From CAYVMN01 sp964452575 (GTDB lineage Bacteria; Desulfobacterota; DSM-4660; Desulfatiglandales; Desulfatiglandaceae), in contig CAYVMN010000111.1 in assembly GCA_964452575.1 (NCBI GenBank), forward strand, positions 1-15,624: a stretch of DNA of 15,624 bases, written 5' to 3'. This document shows positions 1 to 6,526 of this stretch, one piece after another; the first letter of the stretch is position 1; each line of letters begins with the position of its first letter. A model generated the notes under the pieces. That model saw only the letters and a program-made list of their open reading frames with translations, made no database searches and was not told where the DNA came from. A program made the translations under genes and the position numbers.

Positions 1-1
1 T

Positions 2-961
2 ATGCAAGGTCTTTATGCGGTATTCTGCAAAGAGCTTCGAGATCACTTCAGTAGTTACAGATTTGTAATCCTCTTTGCCCTTATCGCCATGGTCAGTTTC
101 ATAACGAGCTATATGGCGGGCGTAGACCTGAAAGAGAATCTCCTAGCCCTTGCCAAGACCAAATTTCCCTTTTTGACCCTTTTCAGTGCCCCCGGGGCGG
201 TACTTTCCATGGTCCAGTTCGTGGCCTTCTTTGGTCCACTTATCGGTCTGGTCTTGGGTTTCGATTCCATAAACCGCGAAAGGGCTGATGGTACCCTAAT
301 CAAATTGATATCACAGCCCATTTACCGGGATGCGGTTATAAACGGGAAATTCCTGGCCGGGGTGGTTACTATCTCCATTATGTTGGTTTCCATTGTCCTG
401 GTCATCTCCGGTTTTGGGCTGGCCCTTGTGGGGGCTGTACCGAAGGTCGAAGAGATCTGGCGCCTTTTCTTTTTCATCATTATTAGCATCTTTTACATCT
501 CCTTCTGGCTTGGGATTGCCATACTCTTCTCGATCTCATTCAAGAGTATCGCCACATCAGCACTGGCCTCAGTGGCACTTTGGATCTTTCTTTCCTTCTT
601 TGTGTCCCTGGGGGCGGATGTTGTGGCCAACACCTTTGCGCCAGTAAACAAGCCAAAAGAGGCGGAACCCGAGATCATCATGAAAAATGTGAGGCTCAAA
701 GAGACGATTTCCTTATGCTCTCCAATGGTCCTCTATACAGAAGCGACCGGGACAATTGCGGACCCCATGCGCAACACCACACGTTCCGTTATCCTAATGG
801 GGCCCATGGAGCAAGTCCTGTCGTCTCGATTTCAGAATCCCCTCCCATTGGCACAGAGCATCATAGTTGTCTTTCCCCATATGATAGCCCTAATTGCCAT
901 AACACTGGCCTGTTTTGCCATATCCTACCTCATCTTCATGTTGCAGGAGATCAGGGCGTAA
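2..961 (+). CDS. ABC-2 type transporter permease
   Basis: Integral membrane subunit of an ABC transporter of the ABC-2/NosY-like kind; it would pair with an ATPase encoded outside the window, probably upstream. The 319 residues show about six hydrophobic segments, roughly at 20-40, 66-88, 115-144, 154-178, 183-204 and 286-315, with a large polar loop at 208-285. Residues 88-118 carry the family's cytosolic signature: an acidic/Arg stretch (DSINRERADGT), then SQPIYRD and a GK before the next helix. The ATG lies at the second base of the window, so no ribosome site can be seen and the true start could be further upstream. The substrate cannot be told from sequence. The family call is firm, the start is not. 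Confidence 0.85.
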   Translation: MQGLYAVFCKELRDHFSSYRFVILFALIAMVSFITSYMAGVDLKENLLALAKTKFPFLTLFSAPGAVLSMVQFVAFFGPLIGLVLGFDSINRERADGTLIKLISQPIYRDAVINGKFLAGVVTISIMLVSIVLVISGFGLALVGAVPKVEEIWRLFFFIIISIFYISFWLGIAILFSISFKSIATSALASVALWIFLSFFVSLGADVVANTFAPVNKPKEAEPEIIMKNVRLKETISLCSPMVLYTEATGTIADPMRNTTRSVILMGPMEQVLSSRFQNPLPLAQSIIVVFPHMIALIAITLACFAISYLIFMLQEIRA

Positions 962-1012
962 CCTGGCTCTTCCGCGGACACAGTAGGCGTTCACTTTAAG
1001 GGGGTTTTTTCC

Positions 1013-1228
1013 ATGAAGGTTGAGTCGCTCATTTCAGGAAAAAATGATAATGAACAAATAGATATTGAGGGATCTTCCATGCCCGTGTCTGCGCTTAAGC
1101 GGCTTTTGGAGGACGGCTATGAACACATGGTCCCCTATAAGAGTGAAAAGACCTTCTCCCTGTGGGGAAAAAGGTGCACCGGCTGTTTGACTGAAGAGCA
1201 GATCCGGGAAAGGGCCTCAAAAAAGTAG
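1013..1228 (+). CDS. small hypothetical protein with CxxC motif
   Basis: A 71-residue protein that I do not recognise. The ATG is preceded at 8 nt by AAGGGGG (998-1004), a good ribosome site and the main reason to believe it. It is charged and soluble, with no signal peptide or membrane segment. A CTGC pair near residues 55-58 could bind metal or be redox active, and the tail TEEQIRERASKK looks helical. It lies 51 bp after the ABC permease in the same direction, so the two may be co-transcribed. A perfect hairpin follows the stop codon at 1230-1247, consistent with the end of a transcription unit. No function is assigned. Confidence 0.6.
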   Translation: MKVESLISGKNDNEQIDIEGSSMPVSALKRLLEDGYEHMVPYKSEKTFSLWGKRCTGCLTEEQIRERASKK

Positions 1229-1229
1229 T

Positions 1230-1247
1230 AGGAAGGCGCTCCTTCCT
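1230..1247 (+). terminator. perfect hairpin after the 71-residue gene
   Basis: AGGAAGG at 1230-1236 pairs exactly with CCTTCCT at 1241-1247 around a CGCT loop, directly after the stop codon. Only a weak T-rich stretch follows (TTAACTT), so termination may be inefficient, or the stem may simply protect the mRNA 3' end. Confidence 0.4.
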
Positions 1248-1267
1248 GCCTTAACTTCCTGCCGGAT

Positions 1268-1298
1268 GGGCGATGGCTGATAACCCCTAAGCTCGCCC
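1268..1298 (+). other. second hairpin in the 1229-1515 intergenic stretch
   Basis: GGGCGA at 1268-1273 pairs with TCGCCC at 1293-1298, and GCT (1276-1278) with AGC (1290-1292), giving a 9-bp stem with a 2-nt bulge and an 11-nt loop. It lies just upstream of the promoter at 1313-1342. It may add to termination of the upstream unit; there is no U-tract directly after it. Confidence 0.35.
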
Positions 1299-1312
1299 TT
1301 GTCTGATCCCTT

Positions 1313-1342
1313 TTGACTTCCCCGCACATCAGAGTTTATAAT
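1313..1342 (+). promoter_or_regulatory. sigma-70-type promoter for the ftsB operon
   Basis: TTGACT (1313-1318), an 18-bp spacer, then a perfect TATAAT (1337-1342). Transcription should start near 1349, almost exactly at the base of the hairpin at 1350-1371. It faces ftsB, which starts 167 bp further on with no other gene between. Confidence 0.65.
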
Positions 1343-1348
1343 ATTAGG

Positions 1349-1515
1349 AGAAGGGTACCATTTTACCCTTCTTCCGATCTCTCGTTTATCCGGGGAAACC
1401 CCCATTGCCCTGGTCTTGGAGTGCTAAGCCGTTACGAAGAAAAAATATAGCTTTTGGCTAGGCCTTTTGGATTACCCTGACAGAGAATTCTGAAGGGGGA
1501 GGGGTCATTCTTGAA
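1349..1515 (+). promoter_or_regulatory. about 165-nt leader of the ftsB operon with a 5'-terminal hairpin
   Basis: If the promoter at 1313-1342 is used, the transcript begins with an 8-bp perfect stem, GAAGGGTA (1350-1357) with TACCCTTC (1364-1371). A GGGG-AAA-CCCC stem (1392-1402) and a small TAGC/GCTA stem with repeated CTTTTGG (about 1447-1470) follow. The leader ends in a purine-rich ribosome site (GGAGGGG, 1498-1504). No known riboswitch consensus and no convincing leader peptide was recognised. Confidence 0.4.
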
Positions 1516-1980
1516 TTGAGTTGGAAAAAGTCGAAATTCTGGAAAATCCCACTGATTCTCCTGTGCGGTATAATCGGGATTGTGGCATGGCTGGCCTATG
1601 GGCAACAGGGGCTTATCAACCTCTACCGCACAGAGATGGAACGAGAGAACTATATCAATAGGATACGTCAGTTGGCTGAAGAAAACCGTGCCCTCTTGAA
1701 AGAGATAGAGAGCCTTCGTAGTGATATGAAATATATTGAATCCGTGGCCAGGAGGCAACTCAACCTGATCAAGGAAAACGAGGTAATCTATAGATTTGAG
1801 AAGAAACAAGAGGGCGGCGTTGATCTCAGGAGAACAGCAGACCCTGGAGGCAAACAGGACGGTCGCACCAAAAAAAGGGAAAAAAGCGGCAGTGGCGGGG
1901 GCCACAGGACCCGGTTTTTGAACCAGAATGAAGATACGAGACCCGAAAAGGAGGTGCTTCGCAATGGAGAAATCAGATGA
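1516..1980 (+). CDS. ftsB: FtsB/DivIC-type septum formation initiator
   Basis: Bitopic membrane protein of the FtsB/DivIC family, part of the FtsQ-FtsL-FtsB subcomplex that relays the signal for septal peptidoglycan synthesis. Residues 1-10 are basic, 11-28 form the single membrane helix, and 36-75 make the expected coiled coil. The family's conserved tail motif ARRQLNLIKENEVIYRF is at 78-94. The remaining 60 residues are charged and low complexity, so at 154 residues it is longer than the usual 90-110. The start is a TTG, chosen because GGAGGGG (1498-1504) sits 11 nt upstream and the alternative TTG at 1511 hits a stop at once. The 3' end overlaps the next gene by 17 bp in another frame. Confidence 0.88.
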   Translation: MSWKKSKFWKIPLILLCGIIGIVAWLAYGQQGLINLYRTEMERENYINRIRQLAEENRALLKEIESLRSDMKYIESVARRQLNLIKENEVIYRFEKKQEGGVDLRRTADPGGKQDGRTKKREKSGSGGGHRTRFLNQNEDTRPEKEVLRNGEIR

Positions 1981-2704
1981 TCTAATCGGGCAAATTCTGA
2001 GCCATGGACCTTCGGCGGGGACCCTTTCTCTAGTCTTAGGGAAAATGGAACAGGAGGGGCGTCACAGCGAGGTGATCCGGGAATCCCTGAAGGCCCTGGG
2101 CAGATACCCAGATGACATCCCTTTGCGAATCCTCTTGGCGGAATCCTACTTGAAAGTAGGATTTATCGGCCAGGCGGAGGTGGAATTGGAAAAGGCCACC
2201 TCTATGATTGAGGATTTGATCTCCTCTTATAAACTAAAGGCCAAGATCTATCTAATGCAAGAGAGGCAAGATGAGGCTGCCGATGCCTTGAAGCGATACC
2301 TGGCCCACAAGCCCAGTGACCCGGAGGCCCTTGATCTATTGGAACAGATAAGACTGGGCCCAGGAGATACGAATGGCACGCCCGAGGAGCAGCCAGGGCT
2401 GGAGACCGTGTCAGAACAAGAGGATGAGGAAGTCTTTTCTGAGCTGGCAACCCCCACCCTTGCAGAGATCTATTACAATCAGGGACAGATTGAAGAGGCC
2501 ATATCCACCTATGAGAGGGTACTTCTCACCGCTCCAGATGACAAGGCCTCACAGAAGCGCCTCTTGGAGCTAAAGGCCCTGGTAAAGGAAGCGGGCAGAG
2601 AACGACCCAAAGATACGGACGAACTCAGACCAAAAAAGGAAAGAATGATCAGGATCCTTGAAAGGTGGCGGGAAAGGGTCCAAGGATTAGATCATGGAAA
2701 GTGA
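1964..2704 (+). CDS. tetratricopeptide repeat protein
   Basis: A 246-residue soluble protein built of TPR-like helix pairs, clearest at residues 54-87, 88-121 and 163-196 (for example AEIYYNQGQIEEAISTYERV). An acidic linker lies at 130-160 and a basic helical tail at 215-246. TPR proteins are scaffolds; a partner is not evident, but the neighbour suggests a cell-envelope or division role. The ATG at 1964 is preferred to the in-frame ATG at 1928 because AAGGAGG lies just before it. The gene starts inside ftsB and its last 11 bp overlap the next gene, pointing to translational coupling along one operon. Confidence 0.85.
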   Translation: MEKSDDLIGQILSHGPSAGTLSLVLGKMEQEGRHSEVIRESLKALGRYPDDIPLRILLAESYLKVGFIGQAEVELEKATSMIEDLISSYKLKAKIYLMQERQDEAADALKRYLAHKPSDPEALDLLEQIRLGPGDTNGTPEEQPGLETVSEQEDEEVFSELATPTLAEIYYNQGQIEEAISTYERVLLTAPDDKASQKRLLELKALVKEAGRERPKDTDELRPKKERMIRILERWRERVQGLDHGK

Positions 2705-3746
2705 GACGGACCAATTCTTTTTTGCTGCAACCGGGATAGGCAGCGTTCCGTTCCAAGATGTTGAAGGGACCTGCGGGGAGATCCTGGAACGGCTCCCCTA
2801 TCTCCCCTTCTGGCCACAGTTTGTAAGGCGTAGCCATCTTGAGGATCTGAGCATCCAATTTAGCGAGGGCCTCCCGCTCTTGGAAATCAGTGAGGAAAAG
2901 AGGTCTCTTGTTATATCCCGGGAGGATAAGGATAGGGAACTCCTGACGTTCTACAACCATTTCTTGGAACAGGATATAGGATACTTCGCCATCAGCAGGG
3001 ATCATGCCCCAGGTCTCTATGCCATGATCGAGCTAATTACCCGGGAAAAGGACCTGGATGGTGCCTACATAAAGGGGCAGACAGTGGGGCCCGTTACCTT
3101 TGCCGCAGGCATCAAAGACCTGAACGGAAGGTCCGTCCTCTACAACCCTGAACTCCTTGAGGCCTTTGTCGATGGCCTGGCCATCAAGGCGCTTTGGCAG
3201 GCAAAGGAGCTTTCCAAGACCAACAGGAGGCCAGTCATTTTCCTTGACGAACCTTATCTTTCCGGTTTTGGATCCGCCTTTTCCCCCATTCAGCGCCAAG
3301 AGGTGATTGGAATACTCCAAACACTTATAAACTACATCAGAGAGAATTCGGATGCCTTAATCGGGATCCATTGTTGTGGAAACACCGACTGGTCCATGAT
3401 CGCAGAGGCAGACCCTGACATCATCAACTTTGACGCCTTTGAGCACATGCAATACCTCTTGCTGTATCCTGATGATATTTCCCGGTTTGTCCACAAGGGT
3501 GGCACAGTTGCCTGGGGAATTGTCCCCACAACCAGCCTTAGCGGGGATGTATCTTTGGAAGGTCTCCTTTCGAAACTCCAAGTAGGACTTGATGGCCTCA
3601 GTCAATGGGGTATAGACCCCCATGTAATTGCCGAGAGATCCATTCTCACACCTGCATGCGGTATGGGCACCATTGCACCTGAAATGGCGCGAACTGGCTT
3701 AGAACTCCTGGCCCGGCTCTCCATAACGTGTCGGGAGCGGGGTTAG
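2694..3746 (+). CDS. MetE C-terminal-like (UROD/MetE superfamily) methyltransferase
   Basis: A 350-residue single-domain member of the cobalamin-independent methionine synthase C-terminal family (COG0620-like), a TIM-barrel zinc enzyme. Visible marks are TGIGSVPF at 13-20, KGQTVGPVT at 127-135, the strand VIFLDEPYL at 181-189, HCCGN at 226-230 and TPACGMGT at 319-326. By analogy with MetE, zinc ligands would be H226, C228 and C322, with an acidic residue near 247-250 as the fourth. It lacks the N-terminal half of classical MetE (about 750 residues), so like other short core proteins it may take methyl groups from a corrinoid protein or another donor; that is inference. The start overlaps the TPR gene by 11 bp. 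A non-methionine-making superfamily role is possible. Confidence 0.78.
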   Translation: MESETDQFFFAATGIGSVPFQDVEGTCGEILERLPYLPFWPQFVRRSHLEDLSIQFSEGLPLLEISEEKRSLVISREDKDRELLTFYNHFLEQDIGYFAISRDHAPGLYAMIELITREKDLDGAYIKGQTVGPVTFAAGIKDLNGRSVLYNPELLEAFVDGLAIKALWQAKELSKTNRRPVIFLDEPYLSGFGSAFSPIQRQEVIGILQTLINYIRENSDALIGIHCCGNTDWSMIAEADPDIINFDAFEHMQYLLLYPDDISRFVHKGGTVAWGIVPTTSLSGDVSLEGLLSKLQVGLDGLSQWGIDPHVIAERSILTPACGMGTIAPEMARTGLELLARLSITCRERG

Positions 3747-3766
3747 AAGACTTCTCCAATTATCTA

Positions 3767-3794
3767 TTGACAAAGAATGAGATTTCTATAAATT
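3767..3794 (+). promoter_or_regulatory. promoter of the tRNA gene
   Basis: A perfect TTGACA (3767-3772), a 16-bp spacer and an AT-rich -10 (TAAATT, 3789-3794, inside TATAAATT). The predicted start, near 3801, is about 9 bp before the tRNA, as expected for a short 5' leader. Confidence 0.6.
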
Positions 3795-3809
3795 AGGGGC
3801 CGTTGAAGT

Positions 3810-3886
3810 GGCGGTGTAGCTCAGTCGGTCAGAGCATGCGGCTCATATCCGCAGAGTCACTGGTTCGAATCCAGTCACCGCCACCA
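3810..3886 (+). tRNA. tRNA with anticodon CAU, probably elongator Met
   Basis: A complete 77-nt cloverleaf. The acceptor stem is GGCGGTG/CACCGCC, the D stem GCTC/GAGC, the anticodon stem TGCGG/CCGCA with loop CTCATAT (anticodon CAT at 3844-3846), and the T stem ACTGG/CCAGT with TTCGAAT. It ends with discriminator A and an encoded CCA. The paired first position (G1-C72) and the absence of three G-C pairs next to the anticodon loop exclude the initiator tRNA. tRNA-Ile2, whose C34 is changed to lysidine, has the same gene anticodon and cannot be fully excluded by eye. It has its own promoter and stands alone. Confidence 0.95.
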
Positions 3887-3889
3887 GCA

Positions 3890-3915
3890 AATACCTATTA
3901 AGGTATTGACTTTTC
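3890..3915 (+). terminator. short hairpin after the tRNA
   Basis: AATACCT (3890-3896) pairs with AGGTATT (3901-3907) around ATTA, followed by GAC and a short T run (3911-3914). It starts 3 nt after the CCA end. The stem is AT-rich and the U-tract short, so this is a weak terminator candidate. Confidence 0.45.
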
Positions 3916-3966
3916 CCTGTCCGGCCTTATGTTCAGCATAACTTCTCTAGAGAGTGGGCCCTCCAG

Positions 3967-4497
3967 ATGGCCGAGCGGTCATTTCAAAATTGCGAGCTTA
4001 TGACTGTAAGCGAGGCCCTCGATATTGCGGAGGACTTGACAGGGGGCTTTTACAAGTTCTCCCTTGGGCAATGGCAAAGACATCGGTATGACATCAGAAC
4101 CCTGCCCTCTTTGAGCAGCCATGAGATAACGCCTCACAGCTTTGCATTACTTAGCAAATGCTCATGGGTCAGAGACGGATTTCATTGTAAGGCCAGAGAA
4201 GAGGACTTTTATTTCATCTGCTTACAGGATCACCATATATTGAGGGCATTGACGAGGGACAAACGGCTTGAGCTGTTGCCCCTCCTCGTATACATATTTA
4301 CGCATGAGTTGGTCCATATCGTGAGGTTCTGTAACTTCTTGCAGCGATATGAAGTTTCAGGGAAGAAGAGGGTAGAGGAAGAAAGGATCGTTCACTCTAT
4401 AACATTTGATATCCTTAAGCGAGTATCAATGCCAGAATTGAACTATGTGCTTGATTCATACCAAGGCCATAGGGTATGTGACATGGCCGTTCAATAG
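3967..4497 (+). CDS. uncharacterised HExxH putative metalloprotein
   Basis: A 176-residue protein that I cannot place in a named family. Residues 104-121 form a hydrophobic helix that carries HELVH at 113-117, the zinc-binding and catalytic signature of many metallopeptidases. About 20 residues on, EEERIVH (137-143) offers E139 or H143 as a third ligand, an arrangement typical of zincins. Five cysteines are scattered and do not form a clear site. No signal peptide is evident, so it probably acts in the cytoplasm. The ATG at 3967 has only a poor ribosome site; the in-frame ATG at 4000 is no better. It runs just ahead of the zinc ribbon gene. Peptidase activity is inferred from the motif alone. 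Confidence 0.7.
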   Translation: MAERSFQNCELMTVSEALDIAEDLTGGFYKFSLGQWQRHRYDIRTLPSLSSHEITPHSFALLSKCSWVRDGFHCKAREEDFYFICLQDHHILRALTRDKRLELLPLLVYIFTHELVHIVRFCNFLQRYEVSGKKRVEEERIVHSITFDILKRVSMPELNYVLDSYQGHRVCDMAVQ

Positions 4498-4532
4498 TCT
4501 TTAGGATGTAAAGCGATGGAGGTTTGTTAGCA

Positions 4533-4856
4533 ATGCCTATTTACGAGTATGAATGTCAGAAATGTGGACACCACACAGAGGCCTGGCAAAGGTTTTCAGA
4601 CCCCCCCATTACCAAGTGTGAGGCGTGTAACGGTGAGATGAGGAAGCTCATTTCACAGAGCACTTTCCATTTGAAGGGTAGTGGTTGGTATGTGACCGAT
4701 TATGGCTCAAATTCCCGTTCTCGCCCCGACTCCAAACCCAGTAGCAGGTCTGAGGAGGGCCAAGGCGGGGCCCCCAAGGCAGACCCGGAATCCCATAAGA
4801 CCGAGGCAAAGGGCTCGACAGGGAGTTCTGAAAAGAAGGGTCCTACACCCTCCTAA
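4533..4856 (+). CDS. FmdB-family zinc ribbon protein
   Basis: A small putative regulatory protein of the FmdB/CxxC_CXXC_SSSS family. The N-terminal MPIYEYEC at 1-8, CxxC at 8-11 and second CxxC at 29-32 make a one-zinc ribbon, followed by the usual Ser-rich tip (SQSTFHLKGSGWYVTDY, 41-57). Residues 58-107 are a polar, Ser/Lys/Pro-rich tail with no fold, as in many family members. The ATG at 4533 is chosen over a TTG three codons upstream because GGAGG (4518-4522) is 10 nt away. The family was named after a gene near formamidase; its biochemical role is not settled. The gene follows the HExxH protein by 35 bp. Confidence 0.88.
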   Translation: MPIYEYECQKCGHHTEAWQRFSDPPITKCEACNGEMRKLISQSTFHLKGSGWYVTDYGSNSRSRPDSKPSSRSEEGQGGAPKADPESHKTEAKGSTGSSEKKGPTPS

Positions 4857-4904
4857 GGGCATAATCTGCAGCAATCACCTTGAGGACTTTGAGGAAGACT
4901 GACT

Positions 4905-5474
4905 GTGAAAAGGTGGGGCAGCGACAGGGTCCAGGAAAAAATATTAAACAGGCTTGAGAGGAAGGAAAGACAGCAGGCCTTTAAGCGGGACAGGTTTTTC
5001 AAGTTCAAGGTAACTGAAATCCATAGCAAACTGTTTCAGGCCTTGCTAATGAAAAAGATTATTGAGACAGAAAACCCCGCTGCCATTTCTGATGCCTTAC
5101 TCAAAGGCCTGAAGAAGTTGCTGAACATCTCAGAATTCGATCTCAGATATTTTATTGCTCCCATACGTGACCTGGTCCCACGACCGAACCCCTATTCCCT
5201 GTATATGACCCAATACATTATGGAAACCCTCATTGATGACCAGAACGTAATCGAGATTTACGGGACGGACAGAGACATATACGAGGCCGTGAATGAGATC
5301 TTCAGCCAGACAAGTGTCCGCTTTGAAAAGGCAGAAGAAGAAGCCATTTCAGAACTGGCACGCGATAAGTCACTGCTCCCTGGTTCAAGGGAGTATGAAA
5401 TAGCCCTGGATCAGGTCTTCCGAAGGAAAGTGGGGGAATCTCAAGACTCCAAGAGAACCTCTCTTCTCAAATGA
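4905..5474 (+). CDS. hypothetical protein, 189 residues
   Basis: I do not recognise this family. The start is a GTG (4905) with GAGGAAGA about 6 nt upstream. The protein is soluble, very rich in Lys, Arg, Glu and Asp, and mostly helical in appearance. A basic N-terminus (residues 1-35) could bind nucleic acid or ribosomes. The middle holds a conserved-looking stretch, FDLRYFIAPIRDLVPRPNP (about 77-95), and an acidic helix follows at 135-160. There are no cysteines, signal peptide or membrane helix. It runs in the same direction as the zinc ribbon gene with a 48-bp gap and may share its transcript. Confidence 0.7.
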   Translation: MKRWGSDRVQEKILNRLERKERQQAFKRDRFFKFKVTEIHSKLFQALLMKKIIETENPAAISDALLKGLKKLLNISEFDLRYFIAPIRDLVPRPNPYSLYMTQYIMETLIDDQNVIEIYGTDRDIYEAVNEIFSQTSVRFEKAEEEAISELARDKSLLPGSREYEIALDQVFRRKVGESQDSKRTSLLK

Positions 5475-5547
5475 CTTTGGCGATTCCCTATCCATTACCA
5501 TCACCCTGGGTCCTCATATCTCCATCCAATAGGTGTAGAGCGATTAG

Positions 5548-5572
5548 CGGGGTTTTTTGATCAAACCACCCG
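5548..5572. repeat. inverted repeat upstream of fabD
   Basis: CGGG-GTTT on the left and AAAC-(CA)-CCCG on the right form an interrupted palindrome around TTTGATC, 21 bp before the fabD ATG. It has no following T run, so it is not a standard terminator for the plus strand. It could be an operator or leader stem; no known fatty-acid regulator site was matched. Confidence 0.3.
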
Positions 5573-5593
5573 ATAAGCAGGAGGGATTTCTCT

Positions 5594-6526
5594 ATGTCTG
5601 CCCAGAGAGCATTCTTGTTTCCCGGTCAGGGCTCCCAGTTTGTGGGAATGGGTCAGGACCTGAGGGAGCGTTCGCCCAAAATCAAGGCCATTTTTGAGCA
5701 GGTGGATGACATCTGTAAGAGGCCCATATCCAGGCTCTGTTTCGAAGGACCCATGTCTGAATTGACCCTTACAGAGAATCTCCAGCCGGCCATAACTGCC
5801 GTCAATCTGGCATGTCTCGCCGCCCTCCATGACGCGGGCGTGAGCGCAACAGCCTCTGCCGGTCATAGCCTGGGGGAATATGCGGCCCTCGTCTCCGCGG
5901 GTGTCCTCAGTTATTATGATGCCCTCAGGCTCGTCAAGAAAAGGGGCGAGTTGATGCACAGGGAGGCCCTGGCAAATCCTGGGAATATGGCTGCTGTCAT
6001 AGGCATCCATATCAATGCCGTAGAGGATATTGTAAGCCAGGCCAGGGGAAGAGACGTCCTGGCCGTCGCCAACCACAATACTGCCGAGCAGATTGTGATT
6101 ACAGGTCAGGAGGAGCCTATATCACGTGCCATAAGAATAGTAAAAGAGAGGAAGGGCAGGGTAATCCCCCTGAAGGTCAGCGGTGCATGGCATTGCAAAC
6201 TAATGGAAGGTGCAGTTGAGGAGTTCAGAAGATTTATGGATGACATTCCATTTGCAAGGCCTGAATCGTCGCTCCTGTTTAACGCTACTGCCACAATTGA
6301 GAGAGAACCGGAGAAGATCAAGGATCTTATGGCCAACCAGCTTGTAAGCCCGGTCCGATGGTACGATATTATGGTGAATATGCTGTATAGCGGAGTGAAC
6401 AGTTTCGTTGAGGTTGGACCAAATAAGATCTTGACCGGTCTACTCAAGAAGATCGTCCCTGCGAATAAGGACGTAAGGATTCACAACGTCCAGGACGCAG
6501 AGAGTCTGGAGGGTTTTCTAAGATAG
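5594..6526 (+). CDS. fabD: malonyl-CoA:ACP transacylase
   Basis: Transfers malonyl from CoA to acyl carrier protein, supplying extender units for type II fatty-acid synthesis in the cytoplasm. The 310-residue length is typical. FPGQGSQ is at 9-15, the nucleophile elbow GHSLGE at 90-95 with S92, the substrate-carboxylate Arg at R117 (KKRGELM), and the partner His in GAWHCKLM at H200. These match the E. coli FabD positions S92, R117 and H201. VGPNKILTGL near 275 is also a family mark. GGAGGG (5580-5585) precedes the ATG. It stands apart from fabH, fabG or acpP, at least in this window. Its 3' end overlaps the convergent radical SAM gene by 9 bp. Confidence 0.96.
   Translation: MSAQRAFLFPGQGSQFVGMGQDLRERSPKIKAIFEQVDDICKRPISRLCFEGPMSELTLTENLQPAITAVNLACLAALHDAGVSATASAGHSLGEYAALVSAGVLSYYDALRLVKKRGELMHREALANPGNMAAVIGIHINAVEDIVSQARGRDVLAVANHNTAEQIVITGQEEPISRAIRIVKERKGRVIPLKVSGAWHCKLMEGAVEEFRRFMDDIPFARPESSLLFNATATIEREPEKIKDLMANQLVSPVRWYDIMVNMLYSGVNSFVEVGPNKILTGLLKKIVPANKDVRIHNVQDAESLEGFLR

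Noticed and set aside
1266..1300. Words GCGATGG and CTGATAACCCCTA that recall the fluoride (crcB) riboswitch
   Set aside because: The two blocks abut without the central stem that the riboswitch needs, the stretch lies upstream of the promoter, and no fluoride gene follows.
1419..1427. GAGTGCTAA, identical to one half of the CIRCE heat-shock operator
   Set aside because: The partner half TTAGCACTC is absent at the required 9-bp distance, and the downstream gene is ftsB, not a chaperone gene.
4702..4902. 66-residue open frame overlapping the FmdB-like gene
   Set aside because: It lies almost wholly inside the zinc ribbon gene in another frame, is Pro/Arg-rich as expected of a shadow frame, and has no ribosome site.
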